Below are positions 33,346 to 43,416 of a stretch of DNA of 64,000 nt, in pieces. Source of the DNA: Streptomyces microflavus (GTDB lineage Bacteria > Actinomycetota > Actinomycetes > Streptomycetales > Streptomycetaceae). Each line of letters opens with the position of its first letter. Position 1 is the stretch's first letter. The position numbers and the translations under genes are program-made. The notes under the pieces are model-generated. The model did not search any database. It had not been told where the DNA came from and worked only from the letters and a program-made list of their open reading frames with translations. The stretch spans positions 496,001 to 560,000 of the forward strand of contig NZ_BMUG01000005.1 of the NCBI RefSeq assembly GCF_014650075.1, given 5' to 3'.

Positions 33346-36300
33346 TCACCTGCCGAAGAAGGCGTTGTGGACCGTGACCGCCGACTCGTTGCCGCTCTTG
33401 TCGGTGACGACGGCCTTCAGAGAGACCGCCCTGCCCTTCTCCGGTCCGCGCACCGTGATCTTCCCGGCCACGACCGGGGCGGGCAGCCACTGCGCGTCGT
33501 CGTACGACACCAGCACCCGCAGCGTCTTGAGATTGGCGCCGGCCGCCGCACCCTGCACCTCGACGGGAACGGTCTGCTTGCCGCCCGCCGGGACGGTGGA
33601 GTCCAGCGCGAGCTGCGGCAGGAAACGGACCGTGGAGACCGGGAGCATCGCCGGGCTCTCGGTGCGGGCCGAGGTGAAGGTCCACGAGGCGTCGATCCGG
33701 GTCCCGGCGCGGTTGACCGCGGGGTTCCGCTCGATCGTGGTCTCCACCTTGTACGCGGCGGATTTGGCCGGCAGCGCGAAGGGCTGCTGGTCGATGGCGG
33801 CGTCCTCCCGCAGATACAGCTGCCCGTTGCGGTGGATGGTGGTGCTCGCCTTCGTGTACTCGGCGAATCCGGAGTGCCCTGCCCCGTCACTGACCAGCGG
33901 GAACGCGCCGTAGATGTCGTCCCCGTCGCGTACGATCCCGTCGTCCGCCTTCATCCGCGGGCCCAGCACACCGACGTTGAAGGTCTCGGTGTACGTCGCC
34001 CCCGCCGAGAACTGCCGGTACCCGCCGAGCTCGTACGCCGAGTCGAGGCCCCGGTAGCCCGTCGGGTCCGCCTCGCCCAGGAGACCCGCGACGATGTTCC
34101 AGGTGGCCCCGCCCGCCGTGGACAGGTACACATTCCGCGTCTCCGGCGCCGGGCGTACGGTGTAGAGCGCGTCGACGCCGCCTCCGTGCTCCAGCATGCC
34201 GTGCGCCGCGAGGACACCGTCGGCACCGGGCACGGACGAGCCGATCCTCGCCTTCACCAGGGCCATGTTCTTCGTCGTGTAGGTCCGGCTGAAGCCGGTG
34301 GCCAGCTCCCGCACCGGGCCGCCGGTGAGCATGTTGTACTCGTTGCCGTTCCGCTCCCAGTGGGCGGACCACTGCTGGGCGAGGACACCCTCGGCCATCC
34401 GCGAACCCTGGTACGCGGTACGGAGGTTGTCGAAGCTGCTGTACTCGCGCCCCTCGATGATGAACGTCTCGGGTGTGCTCAGCGTGTACATCATTCCGGC
34501 GCGCGTGGAGCGTGCGGCCGCGTCCGGCACCTTGACCGTCACGGGCCGGGTGGTCCGGGCGTCGAGGGTGACCGTGGTGGGCCCGGTGACCGAGAGCTCG
34601 GGATTGTTGATCAGATCGGCGCCCTTGCGCGGGTCCGCCGGGTCGACCAGCATGTCGGCGGCGAGGCTGTACGTACCGCGCGGCAGCCGGACCGTGGTGG
34701 TGCCCGACGACAGATCGGGGAAGAACCGCAGGCCCGAGGCGGACTCGCGGTAGCCCTTCAGGTCGGCCTCCCAGGCGGTGCTGGGAGCACCGTCCCGTCC
34801 CAGGGTCTTGAAGGTGACGTCGTACGACTCGCTCTCACGCTCCACCGCAGCCGGGGTGCGCACGCTCACACCGTCTCCGGACGCGACGACCGTGGCCGAG
34901 TACGAACCGTCGACCGTCCCGCCGAGCCGGGTGTCGGCCGTCAGGTTCACGGCAGCGGTGCCGCCCGCCGGGACCGTGACCCGCTGCGCGTCGAGGGTGA
35001 AGAACCCGGCCGGCGCGGGCTGCCCGTCGCCGCCGGTGGGCGCCGCGAGCGACAGGTCCAGCGTCACGTCGGCGGTGCCGCTGTTGCGGTACGTCACCTT
35101 CTTGGTGACGGGTGTGTCGTCGGTGTGGGGCCACTGCTGGGTGGCCAGACCGACCGAGACCGGTTCGGAGACCAGTGTCCGGTCGATCGCCTTGTCGACG
35201 GCGAGCCGCCCCGCGCCCTGCTGGAAGACCGAGTGGGAACCGCCCTCGGCCGAGCCGGTCAGGACGGCCTTGATCTGGGCGCCCGTCCAGGCGGGGTTCT
35301 TCTGCTTGAGGATCGCCGCCGCGCCCGCGACGTGCGGGGTGGCCATCGAGGTGCCGTCCTTGGTGGTGTACCCGGGCGGGTTCTGCCCCCCGGTGCCCAC
35401 CGCCGCGGCCGCCGTGATCGCCACGCCCGGCGCGGTGATGTCGGGCTTGACGGCACCGTCCCCGGTGCGGGGCCCGACGCCGGAGAAGTCGGCGATCAGG
35501 TCGTCGTCGTCGACGGCGCCGACCGTCAGGGCCGCGTCGGCGCTGCCCGGTGATGCGACCGTGCCCCGCCCGGGCCCGCTGTTGCCCGCGGCTATCGCGA
35601 ACAGGACGCCCTTCTCCGCGGAGACCTTGTTGACCTGGGCCTCCATCGGGTCGATCCCCGGGGTGTCGGGGCCGCCCAGACTCATGTTGATGACGTCGGC
35701 GCCCTGGGCGACAGCCCAGTCGACCCCCGCGATGATGCCGGAGTCGTCACCCACCCCACGGTCGTCCAGAACCTTGGCGCTGATCAGCTGGGCCCCGGGC
35801 GCCACGCCCTTGAACCGGGCGTCCTTCGCCCCGGTGCCGGCCGCGATGGAGGCCACGTGGGTGCCGTGCCCGACCCGGTCCAGGGCGTCGGGGGAGCCGC
35901 TGAAGTTCCGCTCGGCCACCACCCGGCCCGTCAGATCCGGGTGGGTGGCGTCGATCCCGGTGTCCACGACGGCGATCTTCGTACCGGTGCCGTCGTACGA
36001 GCGGGCCCAGGCGGCCGGGGCGCCGATCTGCCCGGTGCTGCGGTCGAGCGACGCCTTACGGGTGCCGTCCAGCCAGATGTGCGCGATGCCGGAGGTCGTG
36101 GCCGCCGACCCGTCACCCCGCTGACGGGTCAGCGCATCCCACAGCGACCCCGTGCTGTCCGTGGCTGCGGCGCTGGTGACCGCATCGGCGTCGAGCGCCG
36201 ACAGGGTCCGGCGTACGGTGGTGCCGTCGGAGGCCCGTACCTCGGCGCGGGCGGACCCGGCCGCCGATCCCCGGTAGCCGACGATCACCTTGAGCCCGGC

Positions 36301-36690
36301 CCGGTGGGCCTTGCGGCTCTCCGCCGCGGCGAGTCCGGTGATGTCGAACAGCCGCTGGTCCAGCTTTCCGTCGGCGATGAGCCGTCTGGCGTCCCGCGGC
36401 ACCACATACGTACGGCCGTTCTGGGTGTGCGTGAAGAAGGGCATGTCCTCCCGGCCCTTCGCCCGCTCGATACCGCCGGCCCGGCCGCGGGAGTCCACGA
36501 GGACCCGGTCACCGGTGATCAGGGTGACGGTGTGCACGGTCCTGCCGGCCGCCCCCAGGCCCTTGGTGGTGACGGGGAGAGCCGTGTCCGGGCCGCTGGT
36601 GTCCGCCGCTGCCGGACCTGTTATGCACGCCGTCAGCACGACGGCGGCCGCAGCGACGACGGCGTACGCCTTCTTTGATCGTTTACGCAA
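33346..36690 (-). CDS. secreted S8 subtilisin-like protease (1114 aa)
   Basis: This large exported serine protease has a signal peptide (1-30), an I9-like prodomain, and a catalytic domain with Asp243 (VVDTGID), His275 (GHGTHVA), Asn370 and Ser448 (GTSMATPH). A long beta-rich C-terminal region of about 600 residues follows. It probably degrades extracellular proteins. The start is a TTG at 36690 with a weak GGGG ribosome site. A lipobox-like LTAC within the signal (Cys22) is a possible but not typical lipoprotein site. Confidence 0.92.
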   Translation of the reverse strand: MRKRSKKAYAVVAAAAVVLTACITGPAAADTSGPDTALPVTTKGLGAAGRTVHTVTLITGDRVLVDSRGRAGGIERAKGREDMPFFTHTQNGRTYVVPRDARRLIADGKLDQRLFDITGLAAAESRKAHRAGLKVIVGYRGSAAGSARAEVRASDGTTVRRTLSALDADAVTSAAATDSTGSLWDALTRQRGDGSAATTSGIAHIWLDGTRKASLDRSTGQIGAPAAWARSYDGTGTKIAVVDTGIDATHPDLTGRVVAERNFSGSPDALDRVGHGTHVASIAAGTGAKDARFKGVAPGAQLISAKVLDDRGVGDDSGIIAGVDWAVAQGADVINMSLGGPDTPGIDPMEAQVNKVSAEKGVLFAIAAGNSGPGRGTVASPGSADAALTVGAVDDDDLIADFSGVGPRTGDGAVKPDITAPGVAITAAAAVGTGGQNPPGYTTKDGTSMATPHVAGAAAILKQKNPAWTGAQIKAVLTGSAEGGSHSVFQQGAGRLAVDKAIDRTLVSEPVSVGLATQQWPHTDDTPVTKKVTYRNSGTADVTLDLSLAAPTGGDGQPAPAGFFTLDAQRVTVPAGGTAAVNLTADTRLGGTVDGSYSATVVASGDGVSVRTPAAVERESESYDVTFKTLGRDGAPSTAWEADLKGYRESASGLRFFPDLSSGTTTVRLPRGTYSLAADMLVDPADPRKGADLINNPELSVTGPTTVTLDARTTRPVTVKVPDAAARSTRAGMMYTLSTPETFIIEGREYSSFDNLRTAYQGSRMAEGVLAQQWSAHWERNGNEYNMLTGGPVRELATGFSRTYTTKNMALVKARIGSSVPGADGVLAAHGMLEHGGGVDALYTVRPAPETRNVYLSTAGGATWNIVAGLLGEADPTGYRGLDSAYELGGYRQFSAGATYTETFNVGVLGPRMKADDGIVRDGDDIYGAFPLVSDGAGHSGFAEYTKASTTIHRNGQLYLREDAAIDQQPFALPAKSAAYKVETTIERNPAVNRAGTRIDASWTFTSARTESPAMLPVSTVRFLPQLALDSTVPAGGKQTVPVEVQGAAAGANLKTLRVLVSYDDAQWLPAPVVAGKITVRGPEKGRAVSLKAVVTDKSGNESAVTVHNAFFGR

Positions 36691-36889
36691 GATTGCCCCT
36701 GCTCAGGAGTGGATCGGGCGGGCGAAGGCCCAGCCCGCGCGGGGCCTGTTCGATTGCGCCCGGCCCCGGGGCTCTGAAGTATGCCGAGGTCGTTCGAACC
36801 CACTCAATGATCGTTGTGTAACAGCCGATCGGAGCGATGGGGCTTACGGGAGGGGCGACGGAAAGGCCCGTGCACGCACCCGTACATGG

Positions 36890-36925
36890 ACGCGCCCGGG
36901 ACCGTGTTCGCGGTCCCGGGCGCGT
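36890..36925 (-). terminator. terminator of the GH16 gene
   Basis: A 15-bp perfect stem (36890-36904 with 36911-36925) lies downstream of the GH16 stop and upstream of the subtilase gene. The two genes are therefore separate units. Confidence 0.85.
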
Positions 36926-36987
36926 ATGCGGTGCGTCCCGCGGTCAGCCCGTGCGGGGGCCGTTCACCGTGGGGGCGGTGGGGCTGT

Positions 36988-38256
36988 TCAGGCGAGCGTC
37001 CACTTCTGGTTGGCGGCCCCGGTGCAGGTCCACAGCTGGGCGCGGGTGCCGTTGGCCGAGGAGCTGCCGGTGGCGTCCACGCACTTGTCCGCCTGTGGGT
37101 TGACGATGTCGCGGGCGCCGGTGACGGTCCATCGCTGGTTCGGGCCGGCACTGCAGTCCCAGAGCTGGAGCTGTGCCCCGTTCGCGGTGCTGTTGCCGGT
37201 CACGTCGAGGCACTTGCCGAGGGCCCGGACGGTGCCGTCGGAGCGTACGTCCCACTGCTGGGCCGCGGTGCCGTTGCAGTCGTAGAGCTGCACGGCGGTG
37301 CCGTTGGCGGAGCTGGCGCCCGCCACGTCGAGGCACTTCCCGCCGATGCCCCGGATGGTCCGGCCGGCCGGCGGGTTGGTGCCGCCGTCGGTGCTCACGC
37401 GCACGTAGTCCACGACGAGCTGCTGCGGGAAACGGGTGGAACCGTCGGGGTCGCCGGGCCAGTAGCCGCCGACCGCGAGGTTCAGGATCATGAAGAAGGG
37501 CTTGTTGAAGACCCACTGCCGGCCGCCGAGGTCGGCGGGGGTGCGGGTCTGGTAGACGTTCCCGTCCACCGACCATCTGATGGAGTTGGGGCTCCAGTCG
37601 ATGGCGAAGGTGTGGAAGTTGTCCGCGAAGGCCGCGCCGCCCGGCAGGGTGTATCCCGCGCCGATACCGCCGGAGCCGGAGTAGCCCGGCCCGTGGAGCG
37701 TGCCGTGCACGGTGCCCGGTTCGAAGCCGACGTTCTCCATGATGTCGATCTCGCCCGCGGCGGGCCAGCCGATGTTGCCCATGTCGTTGCCGAGCATCCA
37801 GAAGGCGGGCCAGATGCCCTGGCCGCGCGGGAGCTTCATGCGGGCCTCGACGCGCCCGTACTGGGTGGTGAACTTCCCGGCCGTGTTGAGCCGGGCCGAG
37901 GTGTACTCGCACCGGCCGTACCAGCAGTTGTAGTTGGCCGGGTTCTCCCTCTTCGCCGTGATGACGAGATTGCCCTGACCGTCGAGCGCGGCGTTGTTCG
38001 TGCCCGAGGTGTAGTACTGCCGCTCGTGGTTGTTGACGTTGTCGCCGGTCTCCAGCTGCCACCTGGAGCCGTTGACGCCGGAACCGGCGGGTCCGTCGAA
38101 GTTCTCGTCGAAGGTCACTGCGAGGGGGGTGGCATCGGCGGAGACCGGGGCCGGGGCGGGGGCGGCCTGCACGGCGGTCGGGCTGAGGGAGGCGAGGCCG
38201 AGAACGGCGGCTGCCGCCAGCCAGGTCAGGGATCTGTGGCGCCAAGGCGTGCGCAC
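36988..38256 (-). CDS. secreted GH16 beta-1,3-glucanase with RICIN tail
   Basis: The 422-residue protein has a signal peptide (1-31), a GH16 beta-jelly-roll domain (about 45-285) and a RICIN module (about 295-422) with three QxW repeats. The catalytic GEIDIMENVG motif gives nucleophile Glu169 and acid/base Glu174, the arrangement of laminarinases. GTG 38256 is chosen because an in-frame TGA lies three codons upstream; the ribosome site is weak. The lectin tail should target beta-glucan or another polysaccharide. Confidence 0.92.
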   Translation of the reverse strand: MRTPWRHRSLTWLAAAAVLGLASLSPTAVQAAPAPAPVSADATPLAVTFDENFDGPAGSGVNGSRWQLETGDNVNNHERQYYTSGTNNAALDGQGNLVITAKRENPANYNCWYGRCEYTSARLNTAGKFTTQYGRVEARMKLPRGQGIWPAFWMLGNDMGNIGWPAAGEIDIMENVGFEPGTVHGTLHGPGYSGSGGIGAGYTLPGGAAFADNFHTFAIDWSPNSIRWSVDGNVYQTRTPADLGGRQWVFNKPFFMILNLAVGGYWPGDPDGSTRFPQQLVVDYVRVSTDGGTNPPAGRTIRGIGGKCLDVAGASSANGTAVQLYDCNGTAAQQWDVRSDGTVRALGKCLDVTGNSTANGAQLQLWDCSAGPNQRWTVTGARDIVNPQADKCVDATGSSSANGTRAQLWTCTGAANQKWTLA

Positions 38257-38810
38257 GGGGCATCACATCGCTTTCGTGGGGGTGTGGGGAGAAGAGCGGG
38301 GGCCAGACGGACTGACGCGTGCATGACATGGCGGAGTGCGCCAACAGTCACGTACGAACACGAAATGAAGTGATCCGGGGGTCCCGGGGGGAAGCGGTGT
38401 TCAACAGTTGGCGATAACGATTTAAGGAGCGCGCCGGAGGTCCGTCAAGGTGTTCGTCTGGACCAATTCCCTTCACCGCAGGTCAGGTTGGCGTTCCACC
38501 GGACGGTACGGGGGCGGCTCCACGGCCGACGGTCGTGCCGGAGCCATGGCTTCGGGAGCAGCCGCACCGGCCCCGTCTGCGGAGCTCGACCTGAAGCCCA
38601 ACCAGCAACTTTGTCCCCCCAGTAGAGAAAGATGAGGCCAGGTACGTCAAAGGGCTTTCTGGTCCGCGAAAAAGCCATTACCTTCCTGCTCTGTACCGAA
38701 CGGCAAAGGACCGGGTGCCCCTCCCTCCCCCCCGGGGACACCCATGTCCGCGGCGCGACGGCGCGCGCCTGTGCTCCAGACCTCACCCCGTCATCACACG
38801 GAGGATGCGC

Positions 38811-41648
38811 GTGCACAGGAGACTCACCAGACCCCTCGCGGCGCTCGCCTGCACCTTGCTCGCCGCCGCGGGCGCCCTGACCGCCCAGCAGAGACCCGCC
38901 GCAGCGGCCCCCGAACCCGTGGCAAGCGCCGCGGCCGACGAGTTCCAGCAGGTCACCCTCGCCAAGGGGGTGGCCGAGACCGGCGAGCCCATGACCCTCG
39001 CCGTCCTGCCCGACCGCTCCGTCCTGCACACCTCACGGGACGGCACCCTCCGCCTCACCGACGCCGCCGGCACCACCAAGGTCGCCGGGAAACTCGACGT
39101 CTACTCGCACGACGAAGAGGGCCTCCAAGGCGTGGGCGTGGACCCCGGCTTCACCACCAACCGCTTCGTCTACCTCTACTACGCACCGAAGCTGACCACC
39201 CCCGCCGGCGACGCACCCGCCACCGGCTCCGCGACGGACTTCGCCCCCTTCGACGGAGTCAACCGGCTGTCGCGGTTCTCCCTCAGGACCGACGGCACAC
39301 TCGACACCGCCAGCGAGAAGAAGGTCCTCGACGTCCCCGCGAGCCGCGGACTGTGCTGCCACGTCGGCGGTGACATCGACTTCGACGCCCAGGGCAACCT
39401 GTACCTCTCCACCGGAGACGACAGCAACCCCTTCGCGTCCGACGGCTACACCCCCATCGACGAGCGCGCCGACCGCAACCCCGCGTACGACGCCCAGCGC
39501 TCCTCCGGCAACACCAACGACCTGCGCGGCAAGGTGCTGCGGATCAAGGTCGGCGCCGACGGAAGCTACACCATCCCCTCCGGCAACCTCTTCGCGCCCG
39601 GAACCGCGAGGACCAGGCCGGAGATCTACGCCATGGGCTTCCGCAACCCCTTCCGGATGAGCGTCGACAAGCCCACCGGCACCGTCTACCTCGGCGACTA
39701 CGGCCCCGACGCGGGCACGGCCAACGCCGGACGCGGACCCGCCGGACAGGTCGAGTTCAACCGGATCACCAAGGCCGGCAACTACGGGTGGCCCTACTGC
39801 GTCGGCAACAACACCCCCTACGTGGACTACAACTTCGCCACCTCCACATCGGGCGCCGCCTTCTCCTGCACCGCACCGAAGAACACCTCGCCGAACAACA
39901 CCGGCCTGACCGACCTGCCCCCGGCCCAGCCCGCCTGGATACCGTACGACGGGGGTTCCGTCCCCGAATTCGGCGGCGGCTCCGAGTCACCCATGGGCGG
40001 GCCCGTCTACCGCTACGACGCGGCCTCGGCCTCCACGGTCAAGTTCCCGCAGAGCTTCGACGGCGACTACTTCGCCGGCGAGTTCGGCCGCCGGTGGATC
40101 AAGCGCATCGAGCAGGGCTCCGACGGCGCCGTGCAGTCGATCAACGCGTTCCCCTGGCAGGGCACCCAGGTCATGGACATGGCCTTCGGCCCGGACGGCG
40201 CGCTGTACGTCCTCGACTACGGCACCGGCTACTTCAACGGGGACGCCAACAGTGCGGTCTACCGCATGGAGTACGTCACAGACGGCCGCGCCCCGCTCGC
40301 CAAGGCCACCGCCAACCGCACCTCGGGCCAGGCGCCCCTCGCGGTGGCGTTCTCCTCGGCCGGGACCTCCGACCCCGACGGCGACCCGCTCACGTACGCC
40401 TGGAAGTTCGGTGACGGGGCCACCTCCACCGCCGCGAACCCCTCGCACACCTACACCGCCAACGGCCGCTACACCGCCGAACTGACCGTCTCCGACGGCA
40501 CCGGCAACACCGCCACCGCCTCCGTCGTCATCACCGTCGGCAACACCGCGCCCACCGTCACCCTCAACCTGCCCGCCGACGGCTCCATCATCGACCCGGG
40601 CGCCGCCGTACCCTTCACGGTCACCGTCACCGACCCCGAGGACGGCACGATCGACTGCTCGAAGGTGAAGGTCACCTTCATCATCGGCCACGACAGCCAC
40701 GGCCACCCGCAGACCTCCGCCACCGGCTGCTCCGGCACCGTGCAGACCATCGCCGACGGAGAGCACGACCCCAACGCGAACATCTTCGGCGTCTGGGACG
40801 CCGAGTACACCGACAAGGGCGCCAATGGGCAGCCCGCCCTGACCACGCACGACCAGAACGTCAGCCAGGGCAGCAAGCGGCAGGCCGAGCACTTCGGCGG
40901 CTCCGCCGGCATCCAGATCGTCGACAAGGCCACGGCGAACGGCGGCAAGACCGTCGGCTACATCGACAACAACGACTGGATCTCCTTCACCCCGTACATG
41001 CTCGGCAACGCCACCAAGCTGACCGCCCGGGTCTCCTCCGGCGGCGCCGGAGGCACGCTGGAGGCACGGGCCGGCTCGCCCACCGGCACCCTGCTCGGCT
41101 CGGCCGCGGTCCCCGTCACCGGCGGCTGGGACACCTTCCGGGACGTGAGCGCGGACCTGACCAACCGCCCGGCAGGCACCACCACCCTGTACCTGGTCTT
41201 CAAGGGCGGCAGCGGCTCCCTCTTCGACCTCGACGACTTCACCTTCACCACCGGCGGGGCCACCGCGCCCGGTGGTGAGCTCAAGGGCATCGGCGGCAAG
41301 TGCGCGGAGGCCGCGGGCGGAGCGAGCGCCGACGGGACACAGATCCAGCTGTGGACCTGCAACCAGAGCGCCGCGCAGAAGTGGACGGCGGGCACCGACG
41401 ACACGCTGCGGGCGCTCGGCAAGTGCCTGGACATCAGCGGTGCCGGTACGGCCGACGGTACGAAGATCCAGCTGTACGGGTGCAACGGCACGGGCGCCCA
41501 GAAGTGGGTGGCACAGGCCGACGGAACGTTGAAGAACCCGGTGTCCGGCAAGTGCCTGGACGCTTCCGGAGCCGCCTCGGCGGACGGCACCAAGCTCCAC
41601 CTGTGGACCTGCCACACCGGCGCCAACCAGAAGTGGACCCTGACATGA
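38811..41648 (+). CDS. secreted PQQ-type sugar dehydrogenase with PKD, CBM6-like and RICIN modules
   Basis: The 945-residue exported protein has a signal peptide (1-31) and a GSDH six-blade propeller (about 40-500; LAVLPDRSVLHTSRDG, GDIDFDAQGNLYLSTGDDSNPF, GFRNPFRMSVD). PKD (about 505-590), a further beta domain, a CBM6-like domain (about 680-810) and a RICIN tail (about 820-945) follow. GSDH enzymes oxidise sugars with PQQ. The GTG at 38811 is preferred over ATG 38805 because GGAGG at 38800-38804 would touch the ATG. It is translationally coupled to the ThuA gene. Confidence 0.9.
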   Translation: MHRRLTRPLAALACTLLAAAGALTAQQRPAAAAPEPVASAAADEFQQVTLAKGVAETGEPMTLAVLPDRSVLHTSRDGTLRLTDAAGTTKVAGKLDVYSHDEEGLQGVGVDPGFTTNRFVYLYYAPKLTTPAGDAPATGSATDFAPFDGVNRLSRFSLRTDGTLDTASEKKVLDVPASRGLCCHVGGDIDFDAQGNLYLSTGDDSNPFASDGYTPIDERADRNPAYDAQRSSGNTNDLRGKVLRIKVGADGSYTIPSGNLFAPGTARTRPEIYAMGFRNPFRMSVDKPTGTVYLGDYGPDAGTANAGRGPAGQVEFNRITKAGNYGWPYCVGNNTPYVDYNFATSTSGAAFSCTAPKNTSPNNTGLTDLPPAQPAWIPYDGGSVPEFGGGSESPMGGPVYRYDAASASTVKFPQSFDGDYFAGEFGRRWIKRIEQGSDGAVQSINAFPWQGTQVMDMAFGPDGALYVLDYGTGYFNGDANSAVYRMEYVTDGRAPLAKATANRTSGQAPLAVAFSSAGTSDPDGDPLTYAWKFGDGATSTAANPSHTYTANGRYTAELTVSDGTGNTATASVVITVGNTAPTVTLNLPADGSIIDPGAAVPFTVTVTDPEDGTIDCSKVKVTFIIGHDSHGHPQTSATGCSGTVQTIADGEHDPNANIFGVWDAEYTDKGANGQPALTTHDQNVSQGSKRQAEHFGGSAGIQIVDKATANGGKTVGYIDNNDWISFTPYMLGNATKLTARVSSGGAGGTLEARAGSPTGTLLGSAAVPVTGGWDTFRDVSADLTNRPAGTTTLYLVFKGGSGSLFDLDDFTFTTGGATAPGGELKGIGGKCAEAAGGASADGTQIQLWTCNQSAAQKWTAGTDDTLRALGKCLDISGAGTADGTKIQLYGCNGTGAQKWVAQADGTLKNPVSGKCLDASGAASADGTKLHLWTCHTGANQKWTLT
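41280..41640 (+). repeat. RICIN-coding segment, copy 1
   Basis: This DNA stretch is closely repeated at about 43036-43390 in the next gene, with long identical blocks such as GACACGCTGCGGGCGCTCGG. It encodes the three-lobed lectin tail. Confidence 0.8.
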
Positions 41649-43402
41649 GCCGACGACTCACCCGTCTCGCCAGCTGGGCCGCCTGCGGCCTGCTCGGCGC
41701 CGCCGTCCTGCCCACGGCGGTCTCCACCGCCTCCGAACCGGCCCCGGCCGCCCCCGTCCGTGCGGCGGCGGTCGCCGCCGACCCCGCGTACGACGTGCTG
41801 GTCTTCTCCAAGACCGCCGGCTTCCGCCACTCCTCCATCGACGAAGGCATCACCGCCCTGCGCCAACTGGGCACCGCCAACAACTTCACCGTCACCGCCA
41901 CCGAGGACGCCGCCGCCTTCACCCCCGCCAACCTCAGCGGCTACGAGGCCGTCGTCTTCCTCTCCACCACCGGAGACGTTCTCAACTCCGCCCAGCAGAC
42001 CGCCTTCGAGGGGTACATCCAGTCGGGCGGCGGTTACGTCGGCATCCACGCGGCGGCCGACACCGAGTACGACTGGACCTGGTACAGCGGCCTGGCCGGT
42101 GCCCTGTTCAAGTCCCACCCGCACATCCAGCCGGCCACCGTGAAGGTGGAGGACCGCGCCCACGACGCCACCGCCCACCTCGGCTCCACCTGGCAGCGGA
42201 CCGACGAGTGGTACGACTACCGCACCAACCCCCGCACGTCGGCCCACGTCCTGGCCTCGCTCGACGAGTCCACCTACACCGGCGGCACCATGGGCGGCGA
42301 CCACCCCATCGCCTGGTGCAAGGACTACGAAGGAGGGCGCGCCTTCTACACCGGCGGCGGCCACACCGAGGACTCCTACGCCGACCCCGTCTTCCGCCGT
42401 CATCTGCTCGGCGGCATCCGCTGGGCCGCGGAGATGACGGAGGCCGACTGCCGCCCGGAGACCGGCTACACCACCCTGTTCGGCACCTCCGGGACCACCG
42501 GCTGGAAGCAGGCCGGTCCGGGCTCCTTCGCCAACGCCGACAACACCCTGACCTCCCGGGGCGGCCTCGGCCTGTTCTGGTACCAGGCGAAGGAGTACAA
42601 GTCCTACTCCCTGAAGCTCGACTGGCGCCAGGCCGGTGACGACAACTCCGGTGTCTTCGTGGGCTTCCCGGCCTCCGACGACCCGTGGTCGGCCGTCAAC
42701 AACGGGTACGAGATCCAGATCGACGCCACCGACACCCCCGACCGCACCACCGGCTCCGTCTACGGGTTCAAGTCCGCCGACCTCGCCGCCCGGGACGCGG
42801 CCCTCAACCCGCCGGGGGAGTGGAACACGTACGAGATCCGGGTCGAGGGCGAGCGCCTGCAACTCTTCCTCAACGGCCGCAGGATCAACGACTTCACCAA
42901 CACCGACCCCGCCCGCAGCCTCCAGCAGGGGCACATCGGCCTGCAGAACCACGGCGAGGGCGACGACGTGTCCTTCCGCAACATCCGCATCAAGGAGCTC
43001 GGCGGCGCGACCGGACCCCGGGAAGGCGCTGTCACCGGCATCGGCGGCAAGTGCGTCGACGTCGCAGGCGGGTCGAGCGCCGACGGCACACAGATCCAGT
43101 TGTGGACGTGCAACCAGTCGGCCGGCCAGAAGTGGACGGTCGGCACGGACGACACGCTGCGGGCGCTCGGCAAGTGCCTGGACATCAGCGGCGCGGGCAC
43201 GGCCGACGGCACGAAGATCCAGCTGTACGGGTGCAACGGCACGGGCGCCCAGAAGTGGGCGCCGCAGGCCGACGGAACGTTGAAGAACCCGGCGTCGGGC
43301 AAGTGCCTGGACGCCTCCGGGGTCTCCTCGGCGGACGGCACCAAGCTCCACCTGTGGACCTGCCACACCGGTGCCAACCAGAAGTGGGCGCTCCCCGGCT
43401 GA
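41645..43402 (+). CDS. secreted ThuA/DUF1080 two-domain protein with RICIN tail
   Basis: The 585-residue exported protein has a signal peptide (1-33), a ThuA-like domain (about 48-270; VFSKTAGFRHSSID, HAAADTEYDWTWY, FYTGGGHTEDSY), and a DUF1080 domain (about 285-450), now associated with 3-keto-disaccharide hydrolysis. A RICIN module (about 460-585) follows. ATG 41645 overlaps the stop of the dehydrogenase gene. ThuA proteins are implicated in 3-keto-sugar metabolism. Together with the dehydrogenase it suggests oxidation of sugars followed by cleavage of the keto-glycoside. Confidence 0.9.
   Translation: MSRRLTRLASWAACGLLGAAVLPTAVSTASEPAPAAPVRAAAVAADPAYDVLVFSKTAGFRHSSIDEGITALRQLGTANNFTVTATEDAAAFTPANLSGYEAVVFLSTTGDVLNSAQQTAFEGYIQSGGGYVGIHAAADTEYDWTWYSGLAGALFKSHPHIQPATVKVEDRAHDATAHLGSTWQRTDEWYDYRTNPRTSAHVLASLDESTYTGGTMGGDHPIAWCKDYEGGRAFYTGGGHTEDSYADPVFRRHLLGGIRWAAEMTEADCRPETGYTTLFGTSGTTGWKQAGPGSFANADNTLTSRGGLGLFWYQAKEYKSYSLKLDWRQAGDDNSGVFVGFPASDDPWSAVNNGYEIQIDATDTPDRTTGSVYGFKSADLAARDAALNPPGEWNTYEIRVEGERLQLFLNGRRINDFTNTDPARSLQQGHIGLQNHGEGDDVSFRNIRIKELGGATGPREGAVTGIGGKCVDVAGGSSADGTQIQLWTCNQSAGQKWTVGTDDTLRALGKCLDISGAGTADGTKIQLYGCNGTGAQKWAPQADGTLKNPASGKCLDASGVSSADGTKLHLWTCHTGANQKWALPG
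43036..43390 (+). repeat. RICIN-coding segment, copy 2
   Basis: This is the partner of the 41280-41640 segment and differs by scattered substitutions. It points to recent duplication or gene conversion between the coupled genes. Confidence 0.8.
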
Positions 43403-43416
43403 GCGGCCCTCCCGAC

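Noticed and set aside
38450-38635. Small 61-codon gene in the GH16-dehydrogenase gap
   Set aside because: No ribosome site and a random-looking composition; region is more likely a divergent promoter area.
41280-43390. Insertion sequence as cause of the repeated segments
   Set aside because: The repeated DNA is entirely coding for RICIN modules in frame, with no transposase or terminal inverted repeats.
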